From the NCBI RefSeq assembly GCF_000367365.1, contig NZ_BARF01000097.1:21816-85815 (forward strand): a stretch of 64,000 nucleotides of DNA, read 5' to 3'. Shown in pieces: positions 15,539 to 25,400 of this stretch (positions are counted from its first letter, which is position 1; each line of letters begins with the position of its first letter). Origin of the DNA: Streptomyces prunicolor NBRC 13075 (GTDB taxonomy: Bacteria > Actinomycetota > Actinomycetes > Streptomycetales > Streptomycetaceae). The notes beneath the pieces are model-generated. The model saw nothing but the letters and a program-made list of their open reading frames with translations. It was not told where the DNA came from and searched no databases. The position numbers and the translations under genes were made by a program.

Positions 15539-18500
15539 ATGACGCCTGCCGCGCGCGCCGCCGAAACGATCATTGGAATCACTCCGTTCCATGAACCGGA
15601 TGCCCGACTCGCGGCGGCTGTGAGCCGCGCCGGCGGGCTGGGGGTACTGGACCTGGGAATGGGCGACCGAAGAGCCAGAGAGGCCCTGGCCCGAATCCGA
15701 CGCTGGTCCCCTGGCCCTTTCGGGGTACGGGTCGGACCCCACTGCCGGATCGGTCCCGCTGACCTCAAGGCAGGCGGTGGAGCCACCCCGCACACCGTCG
15801 TCCTCGCCCCGGGCGCTCCCTGGCAGGTGGGCGAGGTCGCGGCGGAGCACCGCGTGCTGGTCGAGGTCACCGACCCGGACCAGGCACTGGCCGCGGCCCG
15901 CGCCGGTGCGCACGGACTGATCGCCCGCGGTGCCGAAAGCGGCGGCCGGGTGGGCGAGTTGAGCACCTTCGTGTTACTCCAGCGACTGCTCGCCGAGCCC
16001 GGTGTGGACCTCCCGGTCTGGGCCTGCGGCGGCATCGGCCCCCGTACGGCAGCCGCGGCCGTCGCCGGTGGCGCCGCCGGGATCGTCCTGGACAGCCAAC
16101 TGGCCCTGCTCGCCGAGTCGGGCCTCCCGGAGACCGCGGCTGCGGCACTCCGCTCGATGGACGGCTCCGAGACCACGCTGGTGGCCGGTCACCGGGTGCT
16201 CCTACGACGCGGCCCGGACGCCCCGCAGGTGCCCGCCGACCGCGTCTCCGAACTGCTCGGCGCCCGCGACCCGCGCACCCAGCTGCTGCCGGTCGGCCAG
16301 GACGGCTTCCTCGCCGCGCGCTTCGCGGAACGCTGGGGCGACACGGGCCGTACGGTGCGCGAACTGACCGCCGCCATAAGGGAGTCGGTACGGGACGAGC
16401 GCCCGGCCGACGCACTGCGCGCCGGCTCCCCGATGAGCCGGACCCTCGGCACCCGACTCCCCATCGCTCAGGGCCCGATGACCCGTGTCAGTGACCAGGC
16501 GGAGTTCGCCGCGGCCGTCGCCGAGGGCGGTGCCCTGCCGTTCGTCGCACTCGCCCTGTCGAGCGGCGAGCAGTCGCGTGCGGTACTGGCCGAGTCCCGC
16601 GCCGCCGTGGGAGACCGCCCCTGGGGTGTCGGGGTGCTCGGCTTCGCGCCCGAGGAGATGCGCAACGCCCAGCTCGAAGCGGTACGGGAGTTGAGGCCGA
16701 CCCACGCGATCATCGCGGGCGGACGCCCCTCGCAGGCCGAGGCGTTGGAACGGTCCGGGATCTCCACCTTCCTCCATGTGCCCTCCCCGGGGCTGCTCCG
16801 GCAGTTCCTGGACGCCGGGGTGCGCAGGTTCGTGTTCGAGGGCTCCGAGTGCGGCGGCCATGTCGGACCGCGCGGCAGCTTCCCGCTGTGGGAGGCCCAA
16901 CTCGCCGTCCTGGACGACTTCTTGGAGACGGCGCCAGCGGGTACGGCGGAACACATCGAGGTGTTCTTCGCGGGCGGCGTCCACGACGAGCGCTCGGCGG
17001 CGATGGTGGCCGCGCTCGCCGCACCGCTCACGGCACGTGGCGCCGCCGTCGGCGTACTGATGGGCACCGCCTACCTGTTCACGGAGGAGGCGGTGACGCG
17101 TGGAGCGGTCCAACCCCTGTTCCAGGAGCAGGTGGTCCGGGCCACGCGGACCGCGTTGCTGGAGACCGCGCCGGGTCACGCCACCCGCTGTGTGCCGAGC
17201 CCGTTCAGCGACAACTACCTTGAGTTCGAAGCCCAGTTGCGAGAGCAGGGCGTCCCGGACCGGCAGATCTGGGAGAAATTGGAACGGCTCAACGTCGGCC
17301 GGCTCCGCATCGCCAGCAAGGGCGTGGAGCGGGACGCGGCCGGTGCGCTGACCTCCGTGGACGAAGAACGCCAGCTCGCCGAGGGGATGTTCATGGCCGG
17401 CGAGGTCGCCGTGCTGCGTTCGGCGACCACCACGATCGACGCCCTGCACCGCTCGGTGACCGAGGAGGCCGCCGACTTCCTGGCCGAGAGCGCGCGAACT
17501 GTCCGCGCCCGCCTGGGAGTTGGGGAGACCTCCGAACCGGAGGCACCGGCCCCCCTGGACATCGCTGTCATCGGCATGGCGTGCATGTTCCCGCAGGCCC
17601 CCGACCTCCCCACCTTCTGGGCGAACATCCTCGGCGGGCGCGACTCCGTCGACGAGGTACCGCAAGACCGCTGGGACCCCGCCGTCCACTACTCGGCCGA
17701 CAAAGACGGTGCCACCCCGTCGAAGTGGGGCGGCTTCCTGCCGCGCATCCCCTTCGACCCGCTGCGCTACGGCATCCCGCCGACCTCCCTCGGCAGCATC
17801 GAACCGGTCCAACTGCTGGCCCTCGAAGCGGCCCGGCGTTCACTGGAGGACGCCGGATACGGCGACCGGGGGCGGGAGTTCGACCGGGCGCGCACCTCCG
17901 TGGTGTTCGGCGCGGAGGCGGGCAGCGACCTGTCCAACGCGACGACGCTGCGTGCCGTACTGCCCTCCTACTACGGCAAGATCCCGCAGGGCATCGAAGA
18001 GCAACTCCCCACGCTCACCGAGGACTCCTTCCCCGGCATGCTCTCCAACGTCATCTCGGGCCGCATCGCCAACCGGCTCGACCTCGGCGGCGCCAACTTC
18101 ACCGTCGACGCGGCCTGCGCCTCCTCGCTGGCCGCCGTAGACGTCGCCTGCAAGGAACTCGTGGGCGGCACCAGCGATGTGGTCCTGTGCGGGGGCGCCG
18201 ACCTCCACAACGGCATCAACGACTACGTCCTCTTCTCCTCCGTGCACGCCCTCTCCCCCACCGGCCGCTCCCGTGCCTTCGACAGCTCGGCCGACGGCAT
18301 CGCGCTCGGTGAGGGCGTCGCCTGCGTGGTTCTCAAGCGGCTCGCGGACGCGGAGCGGGACGGCGACCGGATCTACGGCGTCATCAAGGGAGTCGGGAGT
18401 TCCAGCGACGGCCGCTCCCTGGGCCTGACGGCACCGCGCCCCGAGGGCCAACGGGCCGCGCTGGAGCGGGCGTACCGCAACGCGGGCGTCTCCCCCGCCG

Positions 18501-21500
18501 AGGTCGGTCTGGTCGAGGCGCACGGCACCGGGACGGTCGTCGGCGACCGCACCGAACTCTCCATCCTCAGCGAGGTGTTCACCGAGTCCGGTGCGGAGAC
18601 GGGCAGTTGTGCGCTCGGCTCGGTCAAGTCGCAGATCGGGCACACGAAGTGCGCCGCGGGACTCGCCGGTCTCATCAAGACCGTGCTGTCCCTCTACACC
18701 GGCGTCAAGCCGCCCACCCTGCACATGAAGCAGCCCAACTCGGCCTGGCAGCAGGACAGCAGCCCGTTCGTCTTCCACGCCCGGCCACGGCCATGGGCGG
18801 CTCCGGCCGAGGAACGCGTCGCGGGCCTCAGCGCGTTCGGCTTCGGCGGCACCAACTTCCACACGGTGATCCAGGCCCACGGCGACGCCGTACCGCCCGC
18901 GCACGGTATGGACGCGTGGCCCGCCGAGCTGTTCACCTTCCGGGGAGCGGACCGGGCGGCGGCGCGGCGGGGCGTCGAGGAGATCCTGAAGCTCGCGGAG
19001 ACGGGTTCCTGGAAACTGCGCGACCTCGCACTGAGCGCGTCGCGACGCTCGGACGCCCGGCAGGAGCCGGTGCAGGTGGCGGTCGTGGCGCGGGACGCGG
19101 AGGAGCTGGTTGGACAACTGCGGCGGGCGCTGGCCGGTGAGCATGATCCGGTCGGCGGGATTCACCTGGCGGAGGCGGGCCCCGAGGCAAACGCCGGCGC
19201 CGGCTCGGACACAGGTGCCGCCACCTCCGCTCCCACCGGTGCCGGCAAGGTCGCCTTCCTCTTCCCCGGCCAAGGCAGTCAGCGCCCCGGCATGCTCGCC
19301 GACGTCTTCATCGCGTTCCCCGAATTGCAGCACTACCTGCACCTCGGCCGCGCCCACGCCGACGCGCTCTACCCGCCCACCGCCTTCGACGACACCGCCC
19401 GCGACCGCCAGCAGGCCGGTCTCACCGACACCCGGGTCGCCCAACCCGCCCTGGGCATCGCCGGGTTGGCCGCCCACGCCCTGCTCACCGAGGCGGGCGT
19501 ACGGCCCGACATGGCGGCCGGGCACAGCTACGGCGAGCTGGTCGCCCTGTGCGCGGCGGGCGCGATCGCGCCGGAGGCGCTGCTGGAGCTGAGCGCCGAG
19601 CGCGCGGCGGCGATCCTCGAAGCCACCGGCGCGGACGACCCGGGAACCATGGCCGCGGTGGCGGCCGGTGCCGAGGACGTCGAGCAGGCCCTGAAGACGG
19701 CGGGCGCACCGGACACGGTGGTCGTCGCCAACCACAACTCGCCCCGTCAGACGGTGATTTCGGGCCCCACGGAGGCCGTCGCCACAGCCGTACGCCTGCT
19801 GCGCGACGCCGGTCTCGGCGCCAAGCGCATCCCCGTCGCCTGCGCCTTCCACAGTCCCCTGGTGGCGGGGGCGGGTGCACGGTTCGCGGAGGCCCTCGCC
19901 CAACGGCCTGTGCTCACACCGGAGTTCCCGGTGTGGTCGAACCGCACGGCAGCCCCCTACGGCGAGGATGCCGACGCGGTCCGGGCCGAACTCGCCGCGC
20001 AGATAGGCTCCCCGGTCGGCTTCGTCGCGCAGATCGAGGCGATGTACGAAGCGGGGGCGCGGATCTTCGTGGAGGCCGGTCCCGGCTCCGTGCTGACGCG
20101 GCTGGTCGACCAGATCCTCGGTGACCGCCCGCACCGCACGGTCGCGTGCGAGCCCCGGCAGGACAGCGGGCTGCGCGGCTGGCTCGACGCACTGGCCCAA
20201 CTGGCCGTCGCCGGGCTGCCGGTGCGGACCGGATGGCTGTTCAACGGGCGCGACGCCGTCGACGCGGCCCGGACCCCCGTGCCCTCGCGACCCGGCTGGA
20301 CGGTCGACGGACAGCTGGTCCGTACCGCCGCCGGAGCACTCCTGCCCGGTGCCCTCGCACCGGCCCGACGCGTTGTGGAGACGACTGTGACGACGAACCC
20401 TCAGGACGGTGCCCCCGTCGAGGCGAACAGGGACGCGCTCATCTCCGAATTCCTGCGCACCAGCCGGGAGATGGTCGCCGCGCAACGGGACGTGCTGATG
20501 ACGTACTTCGGCGCGGTGCAGGGGACGGTGCCTCAAGGAACCTGGGTTCCGGCACCGGCGCCCGCCGTGATCGAGGCGCTGCCGCAGACACCCGCCCTGC
20601 CGGCGGCTGTCGAGACTCCGGCCGCTCAACAGCCCGCCGCGCAACCGGAGTCGGCCCCCGAGGCCGTCACCGAGGCCGACGTGCTCCGGGTCGTCCTGGA
20701 GATCATCAGCGAACGCACCGGCTATCCCGTCGACATGATCGAGCCCGACCTCGACCTGGAGGCGGACCTCAGCATCGACTCCATCAAGCGCGCCGAGATC
20801 GCCGGCGAACTGGCCCAACGTCTCGGCATCGGCGGCGGGATGGACGTCGCCTCGCTCGACGACGCCGAGTTGGAGGACCTGGCGAAGGCCCGTACGGCGG
20901 CCTCCGTCACGAGCTGGCTGTCGGCACGGCTGACGGAACCCGCGGCGGCGGAGGAAACGCCCCCGAGTGCCAACGCCCCTCAGGACACTTCCCCGAGCGC
21001 CCCGCAGGACCAGGTCACCGGCTCCGCGCCCAAGCGACTCCAACTGCGCCCGGTGCTGCTGCCGCACCAGGACAGCGACAACCCGACGGACCCGGCGTCC
21101 GTACTGAGCGGCCGACGCTTCGTCCTCTACGGCGACGGTGACAGCGACGCCACGGAGACGGTCGCGGCACGCCTCTCCTCGTACGGCGCCGACACGGTGA
21201 CCGTAGCCCCGGAGCATCAACTCACCGATGCGGACGGCCAGGTGGACGCCGTCCTGTATCTCGCGCCGCTCACCGCATCGTCCCCGGTGCTGCCCGACGC
21301 GTTCCCCGTGTTCCAGGCCGCCCTGCGGTGCGGCCCGCGCCAACTCCTCGCGGTACAGGGCGCGGACGGCGGATCCGCGGGGCTGCACGGCCTGTTCCGT
21401 ACAGTGGCGCGCGAGTATCCGGACACCACCGCCCGGGTAGTCGAGGTGACGGACACCGCACCGGCGGCCGTGGCCGACGCGCTGATCGCCGAACTGCTGG

Positions 21501-22492
21501 CACCCGACAGCGAGCCGGTGGTGCTCCGAACCCCCGTCGGACGGCACGGACTTGAGCTGACGGAGACACCGCTCGGCGCGCTCGCGACGAACGGTGCCGG
21601 ACCGGCCGGTGACGGAGTCGCCGAAGCCTCCGCCATCGGGCTCGACCGCGATTCGGTGGTGCTGCTGGTGGGCGGCGCGCGGGGTATCACCGCGAAGTTC
21701 GCTGTCGCACTCGCCGCGGCCTCCCGGTGCCGTATCGAACTCCTGGGCAGGACGGCCGCACCCGCAGGCCCCGAGGACCCGGCGACCGCGGGCGCCCGCA
21801 CCCCGGCCGAACTGCGCGCCGCCCTCGCCGCCAAGGGCGGTGGACTCAACCCCGCCGAGATCAACCGCACCGCCGAACTCCTGCTCGCCCAGCGGGAGAT
21901 CACCGCGACCCTGGACGAACTCGCGGCCCTCGGCAGCCAGGCCCGCTACCACTCCGTCGACTTCCGTGAACCGGACGCCGCGCTCCAGGCGGTCAAGGAG
22001 ATCCACGCCGAACACGGCCGCCTCGACGGTGTCGTCTACGCGGCCGGCGTCATCGAGGACCGGCTGATCGCCGAGAAGACCACCGCGTCCTTCCAGCGGG
22101 TCTACGGCACGAAGACCCACGGCGCCGAGACGCTGCTGTCGGCGCTGGAGGAACTCCCCAACGGCCCTGCTTTCGCCGTCCTGTTCGGCTCCATCTCGGC
22201 TGTCCTCGGCAACCGGGGCCAGGTCGACTACGCCGCCGCCAACGACGCGCTGCAGAGTCTGGGCACCGCCTGGTCCGCCCGCACCGGGCACCGTGCGCTG
22301 ACCGTGCACTGGGGTCCGTGGGCGCCCACCGGTGGCCATCACGGCATGGTCACCCCGGAGTTGGGACGCGAGTACGCCCGGCGCGGTATCTCGCTGATCG
22401 ACCCCGAGGAGGGCACCGCGGCCCTGCTGCGCGAGCTCGCCTGGGGCGACGAGTCAGCAGGGGCCGTCGTCTACACCGCTTCGGGCTGGTAG
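15539..22492 (+). CDS. Iterative PKS subunit: tandem NMO-like (ER)-KS-AT-ACP-KR, PfaA/PfaD-like fusion
   Basis: A 2317-residue synthase. Residues ~5-230 and ~300-610 are two nitronate-monooxygenase-like TIM barrels (the PfaD/FabK enoyl-reductase superfamily). The second has PIAQGPMTRVSD and His441 in ECGGHVG; the first has Arg137 at the matching place and looks inactive. Then KS (~673-1110; Cys860 in DAACASSL, VEAHGTGT, GHTKCAAG), AT (~1237-1545; GQGSQ, Ser1330 in GHSYGEL), one ACP (~1690-1775; Ser1748 in LSIDSIK) and KR (~2035-2270; VGGARGIT, Tyr2231). KS and ACP resemble PUFA synthase PfaA, but PfaA has several ACPs and PfaD is normally separate. It contains one TTA codon (15974). Product unknown, probably a long acyl chain. 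Confidence 0.88.
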   Translation: MTPAARAAETIIGITPFHEPDARLAAAVSRAGGLGVLDLGMGDRRAREALARIRRWSPGPFGVRVGPHCRIGPADLKAGGGATPHTVVLAPGAPWQVGEVAAEHRVLVEVTDPDQALAAARAGAHGLIARGAESGGRVGELSTFVLLQRLLAEPGVDLPVWACGGIGPRTAAAAVAGGAAGIVLDSQLALLAESGLPETAAAALRSMDGSETTLVAGHRVLLRRGPDAPQVPADRVSELLGARDPRTQLLPVGQDGFLAARFAERWGDTGRTVRELTAAIRESVRDERPADALRAGSPMSRTLGTRLPIAQGPMTRVSDQAEFAAAVAEGGALPFVALALSSGEQSRAVLAESRAAVGDRPWGVGVLGFAPEEMRNAQLEAVRELRPTHAIIAGGRPSQAEALERSGISTFLHVPSPGLLRQFLDAGVRRFVFEGSECGGHVGPRGSFPLWEAQLAVLDDFLETAPAGTAEHIEVFFAGGVHDERSAAMVAALAAPLTARGAAVGVLMGTAYLFTEEAVTRGAVQPLFQEQVVRATRTALLETAPGHATRCVPSPFSDNYLEFEAQLREQGVPDRQIWEKLERLNVGRLRIASKGVERDAAGALTSVDEERQLAEGMFMAGEVAVLRSATTTIDALHRSVTEEAADFLAESARTVRARLGVGETSEPEAPAPLDIAVIGMACMFPQAPDLPTFWANILGGRDSVDEVPQDRWDPAVHYSADKDGATPSKWGGFLPRIPFDPLRYGIPPTSLGSIEPVQLLALEAARRSLEDAGYGDRGREFDRARTSVVFGAEAGSDLSNATTLRAVLPSYYGKIPQGIEEQLPTLTEDSFPGMLSNVISGRIANRLDLGGANFTVDAACASSLAAVDVACKELVGGTSDVVLCGGADLHNGINDYVLFSSVHALSPTGRSRAFDSSADGIALGEGVACVVLKRLADAERDGDRIYGVIKGVGSSSDGRSLGLTAPRPEGQRAALERAYRNAGVSPAEVGLVEAHGTGTVVGDRTELSILSEVFTESGAETGSCALGSVKSQIGHTKCAAGLAGLIKTVLSLYTGVKPPTLHMKQPNSAWQQDSSPFVFHARPRPWAAPAEERVAGLSAFGFGGTNFHTVIQAHGDAVPPAHGMDAWPAELFTFRGADRAAARRGVEEILKLAETGSWKLRDLALSASRRSDARQEPVQVAVVARDAEELVGQLRRALAGEHDPVGGIHLAEAGPEANAGAGSDTGAATSAPTGAGKVAFLFPGQGSQRPGMLADVFIAFPELQHYLHLGRAHADALYPPTAFDDTARDRQQAGLTDTRVAQPALGIAGLAAHALLTEAGVRPDMAAGHSYGELVALCAAGAIAPEALLELSAERAAAILEATGADDPGTMAAVAAGAEDVEQALKTAGAPDTVVVANHNSPRQTVISGPTEAVATAVRLLRDAGLGAKRIPVACAFHSPLVAGAGARFAEALAQRPVLTPEFPVWSNRTAAPYGEDADAVRAELAAQIGSPVGFVAQIEAMYEAGARIFVEAGPGSVLTRLVDQILGDRPHRTVACEPRQDSGLRGWLDALAQLAVAGLPVRTGWLFNGRDAVDAARTPVPSRPGWTVDGQLVRTAAGALLPGALAPARRVVETTVTTNPQDGAPVEANRDALISEFLRTSREMVAAQRDVLMTYFGAVQGTVPQGTWVPAPAPAVIEALPQTPALPAAVETPAAQQPAAQPESAPEAVTEADVLRVVLEIISERTGYPVDMIEPDLDLEADLSIDSIKRAEIAGELAQRLGIGGGMDVASLDDAELEDLAKARTAASVTSWLSARLTEPAAAEETPPSANAPQDTSPSAPQDQVTGSAPKRLQLRPVLLPHQDSDNPTDPASVLSGRRFVLYGDGDSDATETVAARLSSYGADTVTVAPEHQLTDADGQVDAVLYLAPLTASSPVLPDAFPVFQAALRCGPRQLLAVQGADGGSAGLHGLFRTVAREYPDTTARVVEVTDTAPAAVADALIAELLAPDSEPVVLRTPVGRHGLELTETPLGALATNGAGPAGDGVAEASAIGLDRDSVVLLVGGARGITAKFAVALAAASRCRIELLGRTAAPAGPEDPATAGARTPAELRAALAAKGGGLNPAEINRTAELLLAQREITATLDELAALGSQARYHSVDFREPDAALQAVKEIHAEHGRLDGVVYAAGVIEDRLIAEKTTASFQRVYGTKTHGAETLLSALEELPNGPAFAVLFGSISAVLGNRGQVDYAAANDALQSLGTAWSARTGHRALTVHWGPWAPTGGHHGMVTPELGREYARRGISLIDPEEGTAALLRELAWGDESAGAVVYTASGW

Positions 22493-22494
22493 CC

Positions 22495-25400
22495 ATGACG
22501 GACCGTCAAGTGCCGGTCGCCATCGTGGGCATGTCGGTGCTGCTCCCCGGCGCCGCCGACCTCGACGCGTACTGGCGGAATCTGCTGGGCGGCACGGACG
22601 CCATCAGCGAGGTGCCGGACGGGCGTTGGGACGCGGACTACTACCGGCCGGACTCCGCGAGCGGTCCGGCCGTGGCCGACCAGGTGTACTGCCGGCGCGG
22701 TGGTTTCGTGGACGAGTTGGCCGAGGTCGAGGTCACCCGGTTCGGCATCATGCCGAACTCGGTGCCCGGCACCGAACCCGACCAGCTCATCGCCCTCCAC
22801 GTGGCGGCCGCAGCCCTCGCCGACGCGGGCGGCGAGTCCCGGCTGCCCGACCGGCGGCGCGTCGGTGTCGTGCTCGGCCGGGGCGGCTATCTCACCCCGG
22901 GTCTGGTCCGGCTCGACCAGCGGGTCCGTACGGCGGGCCAACTCGTCCGGACCCTGGGCGAGTTGCTGCCCGACCTGGACCCCGGCCAACTCGACCGCAT
23001 CCGCACGGCGTTCACCGACCGGCTCGGCCCCGACAGTCCCGAGTCGGTCATCGGCCTGGTCCCCAACCTCGCGGCGTCCCGCGTCGCCAACCGCCTCGAC
23101 CTGCGCGGCCCGGCGTACACGGTGGACGCGGCCTGCGCGTCCTCGCTCATCGCCGTCGATCAGGCGGTCACCGAACTAGCCGCCGGGCGCTGCGACTTGA
23201 TGCTCGCCGGAGGCGTCCACCACTGCCACGACATCACGCTGTGGAGCGTGTTCTCCCAGCTGCGCGCGCTCTCCCCGAGCCAGCGCATCCGCCCCTTCCA
23301 CCGCGACGCCGACGGCATCCTGATCGGCGAGGGTACGGGAGTCGTCGTCCTCAAGCGCCTCGCCGACGCCGAACGCGACGGCGACCGGATCTACGCCGTC
23401 ATCCGCGGCACCGGTGTGTCCAGCGACGGCCGCGCCGCGAGTCTCGTCAACCCCGACTCGACCGGCCAGACCCACGCCGTACGCCAGGCCTGGCAGGCGG
23501 CGGGACTGGACCCCGCGCTGCCCGATTCCATCGGCCTCCTTGAGGCACACGGCACGGCGACGCCCGCCGGTGACTCGGCCGAACTCGCCACGCTGGCCGA
23601 AGTGTTCGGGGACACCGGCACCTCCCACGGCCAAGCGGTCATCGGCTCGGTGAAGTCGATGATCGGCCACACGATGCCGGCCGCCGGAGTCGCCGGCCTG
23701 GTCAAGGCCGCCCTCGCCGTCCACCACGGCATGCTGCTGCCGACCCTGCACTGCGACGACCCGCATCCGGCGCTCGCGGCGACCCGGTTCCGCCCGCTGG
23801 AGCAGGCGGCCCCCTGGGAGACGACTCCCGAACAGCCGGTGCGCCGGGCGGCGGTCAACGCGTTCGGCTTCGGCGGCATCAACGCGCACGTGGTGCTGGA
23901 GGAAGCCCCGGGAGCGCGCGCAGCGCGTTCGGCGGCGGTGGTCGTCGACGAACCGGAACGCACCAACACCCCCGCGCGCACAGCCTCCGTGGCCGAACCG
24001 GAACGCGTGCTGATCCTCGCCGCCGACAGCCCCGAGGCCCTCGCCGCGCTGCTGGACGCGGACGATTCCACTCTCCTGGCCGCAGACAACACCCGTGTCA
24101 CCTCGGGCCGTTCACGCCTCGGCATCGTCGCCCCCGACGCCAAACGGCTGGCGCTCGCCCGCCGGACGGTCGCCAAGGGCCGGGCCTGGCAGGGCCGCAG
24201 CGATGTGTGGTTCACGCCGAGCCCGCTGATCGGTCCCGGTGCGGGAAAGCTCGCGTTCGTCTTCCCGGGCCTGGAGGGCGACTTCACGCCCCGGGTCGAT
24301 GACGTGGCCGCGCACTTCGGGCTGCGCGAGAACCGGTCGTCAACCCCCGCACAGGTAGGCGATGTTGGCCGCCACGGCTTCGATGTGGTCGGCGTGGGAC
24401 GGCTGTTGGACGCAGCGCTGCGCAAGATGGGTGTCGTCCCGGACGCGGTCGCCGGGCACAGTGTCGGCGAGTGGACCGCGATGACCGCCGCCGGGGTGTA
24501 CTCGCCGGACGAGGTCAGCGACTTCATGGAGGCGTTCGACCCCGACTCGGTGACGGTCCCCGGCCTCGCCTTCGGGGCGATCGGGGCCCCGGCCGAGCGC
24601 GTGCTGTCGGCGCTCGCCGACGAGTGGCCGGACGCCGGAATCGTCCTCTCGCACGACAACGCACCGGGCCAGTCGATGGTGTGCGGACCGGACAAGGGCG
24701 TGGACGAGTTCGTGCGGTCCTTCCGCGCGCAAGGCGTCCTGAGTCAGGTACTCCCGTTCCAATCCGGCTTCCACACACCCATGTTGAAGCCCTACCTCGC
24801 CCCGATCGAAGAGGCCACGAACCGCTTCCGCCTCCACCCGCCCACGGTCCCCCTGTGGTCGGGGACGACCGCCTCGCCGTTCCCTTCGGACGAGAAAGCG
24901 GTACGCGAACTCTTCATCCGCCACCTCCTGGAACCCGTCCGCTTCCGCCAGCTCGTCGAGGCCATGTACACCGCCGGCCACCGCACGTTCGTCCAGGTCG
25001 GCACCGGCCAACTCGGCTCCCTCATCGACGCGACCCTGAGCGGACGCGATCACCTGGTGGTGGCCGCCAACTCGCCCCACCGCTCCGGCCTGGCCCAACT
25101 CCGGCGCGTGGCCGTGGCGTTGTGGTCGGCGGGCGCGGCGGTGGACCCGATGACACTGGCCCCGCAGAATCCGGCTCCACGACGGGAACGGCCCCCGGTA
25201 CGGCTCGACATGGACGGCGCGCTCGTGTCCCTGGACTCGCCGACCTTGGTGAAGCTGCGGGCGGAACTACGCACACCGGCCGCCGCGACCGCACCGACCC
25301 TCGCCGCCCTCTCCCCCCTCGACGCCCTCACCGACCGCTTCCCGGCCGCCGCCGAACTGCACGCCCTCATGCGCGACACCGCCGACACGGCCGCCCAACT

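Noticed and set aside
17840..22342. 1500-codon reverse open frame inside the first PKS gene
   Set aside because: High-GC DNA gives long antisense frames. It has no domain, is Arg/Gly-rich and low-complexity, and covers well-defined KS-AT-ACP-KR domains on the plus strand.
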